DNA of 18,339 nt, from assembly GCA_036401335.1 (NCBI GenBank), contig DASWVC010000219.1, positions 1-18,339 of the forward strand. The letters are read 5' to 3'. Each line of letters starts with the position of its first letter. Within the stretch, counting starts at the first letter, position 1. Source of the stretch: DASWVC01 sp036401335 (GTDB lineage Bacteria > Verrucomicrobiota > Verrucomicrobiia > Chthoniobacterales > JAFAMB01). A program made the position numbers and the translations under genes. The notes under the pieces were generated by a model that was given only the letters and a program-made list of their open reading frames with translations, ran no database searches and was not told the origin of the DNA. Below, one piece after another: positions 14,320-18,339 of this stretch.

Positions 14320-15033
14320 TTACTCGAAAAACGCTTCCCGATTTGGCCTCACGTCGAGCTCGAGGGTCCATACGCTGGGATCCTGCTCGACCAGGTGCCA
14401 GTACACATCCGCTATCCGGTCCGGGTGCAACAAAGGTTCTTCCGTCAACTCACCGGATGCACCTGGTTCACCGATGATGCCGTCGATCACGACGTGCGCC
14501 ACGTGGATGCCTCGCGGCCAAAGCTCCCGGGCCAGCGCCTGCGCAAATCCACGTAAGCCAAATTTAGCCGAGGAAAATGCGAGCCCACTGCCACGCACCG
14601 ATGAGGTCGCGCCAGTCAACAGGATGGACCCGGAACCCTTTTCAAGCATTGCCGGCACAACCGCCTGCACTGCGTGGAAGGCTCCGGCTACCCCCACACG
14701 CCAGGCGTGTTCAAAGGTTTCTGGAGTTACTTCCAGGATGCTCTCGCGCCATGGCCCGCCAGCGCTTGCGTTGTAAACCAACACATCGGGCGGCCCAAGC
14801 GCGCCTTGCAAACGTTTGAACGCCCTCTCAATCTCTGCCGCATCCGCCAGATCGACGACGCAACACTCAACTTCTGTTTGGGCCTTCAATTCGGTTGCCA
14901 ATGCGTTCAGGTACGTCTCAGAACGGGCCAGCAAGCCCACCCGGCAACCTGCACGAACCAACCGACGCGCCAGCGCCGTCCCCAAACCGGGACCAACGCC
15001 GGCAACTACCGCCACTTCCGGTTGTTTTCTCAT
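14320..15033 (-). CDS. Short-chain dehydrogenase/reductase-like protein with altered active site
   Basis: This 237-residue protein has an SDR Rossmann fold: the nucleotide-binding turn GVGPGLG (12-18), VVDLAD (59-64), YNASAGG (87-93) in place of NNAG, and the KFGLRGFAQALAREL helix after the usual active site. The normal catalytic residues are not there by my alignment: the Tyr of YxxxK is Phe (F153, with K157 kept), the Ser position is Gly (about G140), and the Asn of the VNV segment is Gly (about G114). SDRs with F in place of Y and a HVAHVVIDG segment, as here, form a recognised but uncharacterised group. It may therefore bind NAD(P) without classic dehydrogenase chemistry. The start ATG at 15033 leads directly into the first beta strand. 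It is convergent with tgt; no functional partner is visible. Confidence 0.88.
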   Translation of the reverse strand: MRKQPEVAVVAGVGPGLGTALARRLVRAGCRVGLLARSETYLNALATELKAQTEVECCVVDLADAAEIERAFKRLQGALGPPDVLVYNASAGGPWRESILEVTPETFEHAWRVGVAGAFHAVQAVVPAMLEKGSGSILLTGATSSVRGSGLAFSSAKFGLRGFAQALARELWPRGIHVAHVVIDGIIGEPGASGELTEEPLLHPDRIADVYWHLVEQDPSVWTLELDVRPNREAFFE

Positions 15034-15187
15034 TCCAACGATGACGGCAAGAGGTGAAGGCAGTCACCGGCTAGTTCACCTCCGAACCGGTCTGCGAGCT
15101 TAACCATTTGTGAGTAAGAGCACCCTTGCACCGAACCCTAATTCAAGCACCTGATGCTCCGGATCGGAAATCCTGGCGTGCAGTTCC

Positions 15188-16756
15188 TCACCGCCACACG
15201 CTTTTCAGAGAATAAGCCCGCAGGTCTTGCACGGTGACGTTGCCGTTTTCGGCATGCCAGCTCATTTCCGTCGGCGGACCGTGCTGCATGTAAAAAACGC
15301 TCGTGCACACTTGAATGCCGTTATCCACGAACACCTCCAGCATTGACCGGTCCACCAGCACGTGAAGTCTAATGGCGTTTACCTTGGTTTTCGGATCGGT
15401 ATTGTCCGCCCACGTGGAGAAATCACTTGTGAAGAACGGATTGGAAAATCCGTACGTTTGGCCGCGATCAACAAACACCTGCGACCGTGACCAGTCGTAA
15501 CCGACCGTTACCTTTTCTCCCGCCCCGTTGAGGATATCAATGTTCAATCGTTGCTGCTGCTGATGCGGAATCGACGTGGAAGCCACCGTTGTTTCGAACT
15601 CGAAGCTGGCGTTACCCTGTAGCGGGATGGAAAGCGGACTCGTGCTGATTTGGGTCGACCCATCGTACAAGGTTTGATCGTGCAGACCCTCCAAGGAAAC
15701 GGGCGTCTGGATCAGGAGTGCTCCGGTTTGGGTTTCTTTCTGGCGCAAAGATAAAACCCGCGGAATGCTGAAAACACTGCGCCAAGGGCTCGTAGGCACC
15801 ACCTGCGCGTACTGCCAGTTACCCACCCAGCCAACCACCACGGCCTCTCCGGTCGGGGTGTTGTTGTACGTCTGGGCGGCGTAAAAATCTTTGCCGAAAT
15901 CCATCAGCCGGCCAACCGTGTCGCCGGCCCGGAAAGTGGTCCCGTCAAATTCACCCACAAAATATTCGTCCATGCTCCCTCCTTGCGGAGCACCAGGATT
16001 GATGCCAACCACGAGAACCCATTTTTTCTGGTTGGTGCCCTCGATCGGGACTTGCAGGAGGTTCGGACATTCCCATTGCAGGCCCTCGATTCCGGCCGGA
16101 CCAAAGCGACTTAATCCCCGCCAATTCTTTAGGTCTGAAGAGGCGTAGAACAACACCTGGTGGGCGTTAGGCAGCGCGACGGTCATGATCCAGCGGTGCG
16201 TCGGTGCGTGCCAGAACACCTTCGGATCACGGAAATTCGGGTCATGCCGATCAAGGACGGGATTACCTGCATAGTCGGTGTAGGTGATCCCTCCGTTCAG
16301 GCTGTATGCAACATTTTGAACTTCGTTAGTCGGCTCATTCAACGTGTAAACTGCCACCAGGCCACCACCGGGAATCCCATCGAAAAACCCGGAAGTGTTT
16401 TCAGAGTCCACCACAGCGCTTCCAGTAAAAATCTGTCCGGTCGGTTTCTCCGGGATCGCGATCGGCAGATTTGTCCAATGTAACAGATCCGTGCTGACCG
16501 CATGTCCCCAGGCCTGGTGCCCGGCCACAAGCTCAATCGGGTTGTATTGGTAGTAAAGTTGCCACCCATTGAAGTACACCAATCCATTAGGATCGTTCAT
16601 GAAATGGGTTGGCGGCGAAAAATGGTACTGCGGACGGTAAGGCTCATTGTACAACGGGTACTGGACTTGGGCGGCCGGGGCACTGCTCGGGGACTGTGCC
16701 TGGGCGCAAACGGCGAGTGCGGTCGCCGACAACCACAGAAGGGAAGTCGCTTTCAT
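15188..16756 (-). CDS. Secreted glycoside hydrolase family 32 (levanase/inulinase/fructan beta-fructosidase)
   Basis: GH32 enzymes hydrolyse terminal or internal fructose from sucrose, inulin or levan. The 522-aa product has a signal peptide with likely cleavage after AQA (residue 20), then the beta-propeller active site: the nucleophile D55 in FMNDPNGLVYF, transition-state stabiliser D177 in FRDPKVFW, and acid/base E229 in QWECPNL. DFGKDFYAAQTYNN (286-299) and WVGNWQYA (310-317) are also family-typical. The C-terminal beta-sandwich ends with a VDRSMLEVFVDNG segment, characteristic of the family. Exo or endo mode and levan against inulin preference cannot be decided from sequence. The product probably acts in the periplasm or outside the cell. 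No fructose transporter or fructokinase lies in the window. A strong inverted repeat precedes it at 16789-16815. Confidence 0.95.
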   Translation of the reverse strand: MKATSLLWLSATALAVCAQAQSPSSAPAAQVQYPLYNEPYRPQYHFSPPTHFMNDPNGLVYFNGWQLYYQYNPIELVAGHQAWGHAVSTDLLHWTNLPIAIPEKPTGQIFTGSAVVDSENTSGFFDGIPGGGLVAVYTLNEPTNEVQNVAYSLNGGITYTDYAGNPVLDRHDPNFRDPKVFWHAPTHRWIMTVALPNAHQVLFYASSDLKNWRGLSRFGPAGIEGLQWECPNLLQVPIEGTNQKKWVLVVGINPGAPQGGSMDEYFVGEFDGTTFRAGDTVGRLMDFGKDFYAAQTYNNTPTGEAVVVGWVGNWQYAQVVPTSPWRSVFSIPRVLSLRQKETQTGALLIQTPVSLEGLHDQTLYDGSTQISTSPLSIPLQGNASFEFETTVASTSIPHQQQQRLNIDILNGAGEKVTVGYDWSRSQVFVDRGQTYGFSNPFFTSDFSTWADNTDPKTKVNAIRLHVLVDRSMLEVFVDNGIQVCTSVFYMQHGPPTEMSWHAENGNVTVQDLRAYSLKSVWR

Positions 16757-16788
16757 AGGTCAAGGGGAACGGGAGGGGGTGGAGAGAA

Positions 16789-16827
16789 CAGGTACCGGAA
16801 ATGTACCGGTACCTGGTATACTTACCA
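16789..16827. promoter_or_regulatory. Inverted repeat upstream of the GH32 gene, candidate operator
   Basis: caggtaccgg (16789-16798) and ccggtacctg (16806-16815) are perfect 10-bp reverse complements separated by 7 nt. A second small dyad, tggta-tact-tacca (16814-16827), abuts it. The site is 33 bp upstream of the GH32 ATG and about 140 bp from the start of the divergent secreted-protein gene. This geometry suits a dimeric regulator, but it could equally be a 5'-leader hairpin. No convincing -10/-35 boxes are visible; the remaining 16828-16966 shows nothing else. Confidence 0.45.
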
Positions 16828-16966
16828 TACGGGTGTAAGCCGGGCGATGGATTCCGGCAAGATCATAACCAAACAATCGCTGGCAAACAATCAGAGCGGT
16901 TCGGAGTACCCGTCCACCGCCCGCATGATGCGTTGAACCTCGGCCCATTCGCGTCCAACGTGATCC

Positions 16967-17443
16967 ATGAGAATCATGCTCTGCACTGCGTGGATCTTGC
17001 TGGCGGTGGCCGCAGCCGGCGTTAGCCAGGAAATCCCCGCCTCCGACAACCGGATCATGCTCACCGTCATTTTGCGGCACGATCAGACCAAGACCCTGGA
17101 CGAAATCAACCACCACCTTGAAGAGACGGGTTTCCGACGCACCTTTCCTCCGGAGGGCGTCGAAATCCTCTCGTACCACATCGTGATGGGCGTCGGCCAC
17201 ATCATCACGCTTCGTTTACCACCGGAAAAACTGCGCGAGGTAAACGTCGCTTTCGAAAAGGGGGTCTGGGGCGCATTCCACACGGAGTACTATCCCTCTT
17301 ACGATTACCTCGCCGTCTTCAACGAGCTGAAACGGAAAGATGGGGAAAAGGCCAACCAACCCGGCGCCAGTAACGAAACCAAAGATCAGGACGGAGACGG
17401 CTCCCCAACCCCGCGCAGAAACCGCACCCACCGAAATCCATGA
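16967..17443 (+). CDS. Conserved secreted protein of unknown function
   Basis: This 158-aa product begins with a signal peptide (ILLAVAAAGVS core, likely cleavage near residue 20). The mature domain of roughly 90 residues contains MLTVILRHDQTKTLDEI, GFRRTFPPEGVEI and WGAFHTEYYPSYDY. I recognise this pattern as a small family of exported hypothetical proteins without assigned function; it looks like a compact alpha/beta domain. After about residue 125 the tail is low-complexity, charged and polar (KDGEKANQ, TKDQDGDG, PRRNRTHRNP), probably disordered. Its stop codon overlaps the start of the aldo/keto reductase gene (ATGA, 4 bp), so the two are almost certainly translated together. A second ATG at residue 4 is an equal start candidate. 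The gene is divergent from GH32. Confidence 0.75.
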   Translation: MRIMLCTAWILLAVAAAGVSQEIPASDNRIMLTVILRHDQTKTLDEINHHLEETGFRRTFPPEGVEILSYHIVMGVGHIITLRLPPEKLREVNVAFEKGVWGAFHTEYYPSYDYLAVFNELKRKDGEKANQPGASNETKDQDGDGSPTPRRNRTHRNP

Positions 17444-18339
17444 TCACCCGACCGCTGCCTCGAACGGACCTTGAACCTTCCGAGATTTGCCTCGGCACCG
17501 CCGAAATGGGAGGTGGGGGCATCGATGACGCTACCTCCTCGGCCATTCTGGACCGCTACCTTGAACTGGGCGGGAATGTCATCGACACCGCTCGCATTTA
17601 CTCCGACTGGATTCCCGGCGCCCGGCACCGGAGCGAAACTTTTCTGGGCCGCTGGCTGCAGGAACGCCGGGTGCGTGACAAGATCATCCTGAGCACCAAA
17701 GGCGCTCACCCCGAGCTTGCGACGATGGAGGTGCCGCGCATGTCTCGAGCAGACGTTTCCCAAGATCTGGAAAAAAGCCTGCAAACCTTGGGGGTCGACC
17801 ACGTCGACCTTTATTGGTTGCATCGCGACGACCCCCAAACACCTGTGGAGGAGATCCTCTTGATGCTCGACGGGTTCCGGCAGGCCGGTAAGATCCGTTA
17901 CGCCGGCTTTTCCAACTGGGAGCTACCCCGTGCCCGGGCTGCCCTGGACGCTGCCCGCAAGCTCGGGCTGACCGGCTTCGTCGCGGGTCAGAATTGCTGG
18001 AACCTGGCCGAACCCGACCGCGCCAAAGGGGATCCGACCTGGGCTTACGTGGATCAACCATTCATTGAATGGCACCGAACCCACCAGTTTACCGCGATAC
18101 CGTACAGTACCCAGGCCAACGGCTATTTCCGGCGCATGGAAAAAGGCACCATCGACCAAGCCTCTGAACTCGTCCGGAAGCTGTACCATTCAAAGACGAA
18201 CCAGCGCCGTTTCGCGAACCTTCAGGCTTTGGCTTCGGAACTCCATCAACCGATTGGTCGCTTAGTTCTGGCGTACCTGCTGGCCTTCGACTTCCCCGTG
18301 CTTCCGTTGATCGGTCCTAGAAACGTTGCGGACCTTGAA
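17440..18339 (+). CDS. Aldo/keto reductase, 3' end outside window
   Basis: The gene starts at the ATG overlapping the previous stop by 4 bp and stays open for 300 codons to the window edge. Aldo/keto reductases are NAD(P)H-dependent TIM-barrel enzymes that reduce aldehydes and ketones. The start RTDLEPSEICLGT, the catalytic tetrad D49 (VIDTA), Y54 (RIYS), K87 (STKG) and H128 (YWLHRD), and GKIRYAGFSNW fit the family. PLIGPRN near the right edge is the end of the cofactor-binding region, so only about 10-30 residues are missing if the length is typical. No signal peptide, so the enzyme is cytoplasmic although its coupled partner is exported. Substrate unknown. The GIPYSTQ-like AIPYSTQANGYF segment is close to the family's cofactor-binding YSPL motif. 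Confidence 0.92.
   Translation, partial: MITRPLPRTDLEPSEICLGTAEMGGGGIDDATSSAILDRYLELGGNVIDTARIYSDWIPGARHRSETFLGRWLQERRVRDKIILSTKGAHPELATMEVPRMSRADVSQDLEKSLQTLGVDHVDLYWLHRDDPQTPVEEILLMLDGFRQAGKIRYAGFSNWELPRARAALDAARKLGLTGFVAGQNCWNLAEPDRAKGDPTWAYVDQPFIEWHRTHQFTAIPYSTQANGYFRRMEKGTIDQASELVRKLYHSKTNQRRFANLQALASELHQPIGRLVLAYLLAFDFPVLPLIGPRNVADLE

Noticed and set aside
14311..14332. Small dyad TTTCGAG-TTA-CTCGAAA around the SDR stop codon
   Set aside because: A 7-bp stem without a U-tract in the reading direction; two better hairpins lie in the same gap, so I did not call it a terminator.

Overview
The window is GC-rich, densely coded bacterial DNA holding 15 protein genes (two of them cut by the window edges), with no rRNA, tRNA, CRISPR array, transposase or phage gene that I can see. 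The gene set points to a free-living Gram-negative heterotroph. It includes an O2-dependent ergothioneine pathway, a secreted fructan hydrolase, secreted hypothetical and TPR proteins, and HrpB. Several start codons lack a clear Shine-Dalgarno sequence, and short palindromic repeats are scattered between genes. This fits Verrucomicrobiota or a related soil lineage, but that is an impression; no phylogenetic marker was tested.

Region 1 (1-3792, minus strand) reads egtB, egtD, an ABC ATPase, then an OpuC/ProX-type substrate-binding protein running off the left edge. EgtD trimethylates histidine to hercynine and EgtB adds sulfur. The two transporter genes overlap by 4 bp and sit 76 bp after egtD. 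This is the most interesting part of the window: an osmoprotectant-family importer beside ergothioneine genes is a good candidate for an ergothioneine or hercynine/betaine transporter, comparable in idea to EgtUV.

Region 2 (3879-7239, plus strand) has an RluE-type 23S rRNA pseudouridine synthase, a repeat-filled gap and the helicase HrpB. Region 3 (7412-10219, minus strand) has a DEAD-box RNA helicase (motif II is DEVD), a small cupin and a secreted His-rich TPR protein. Region 4 (10338-14029, plus strand) has an LMW-phosphatase-like protein overlapping purC by one base, then, after a 233-bp hairpin- and repeat-rich gap, a PPK2 polyphosphate:nucleotide phosphotransferase and tgt.

Region 5 (14030-18339) begins with a 290-bp convergent gap full of hairpins. 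It continues with an SDR lacking the usual catalytic residues (minus), a secreted GH32 fructan hydrolase (minus) with a strong inverted repeat upstream, and, divergently, a small secreted protein of unknown function overlapping an aldo/keto reductase that runs off the right edge.

Apart from egtBD plus its transporter, neighbouring genes are mostly housekeeping and not obviously linked. No gap exceeds 300 bp. The larger gaps (4473-4719, 11639-11871, 14030-14319, 16757-16966) hold dispersed repeats, hairpins or a possible operator, each listed separately. The gap 15034-15187 shows nothing I can interpret.
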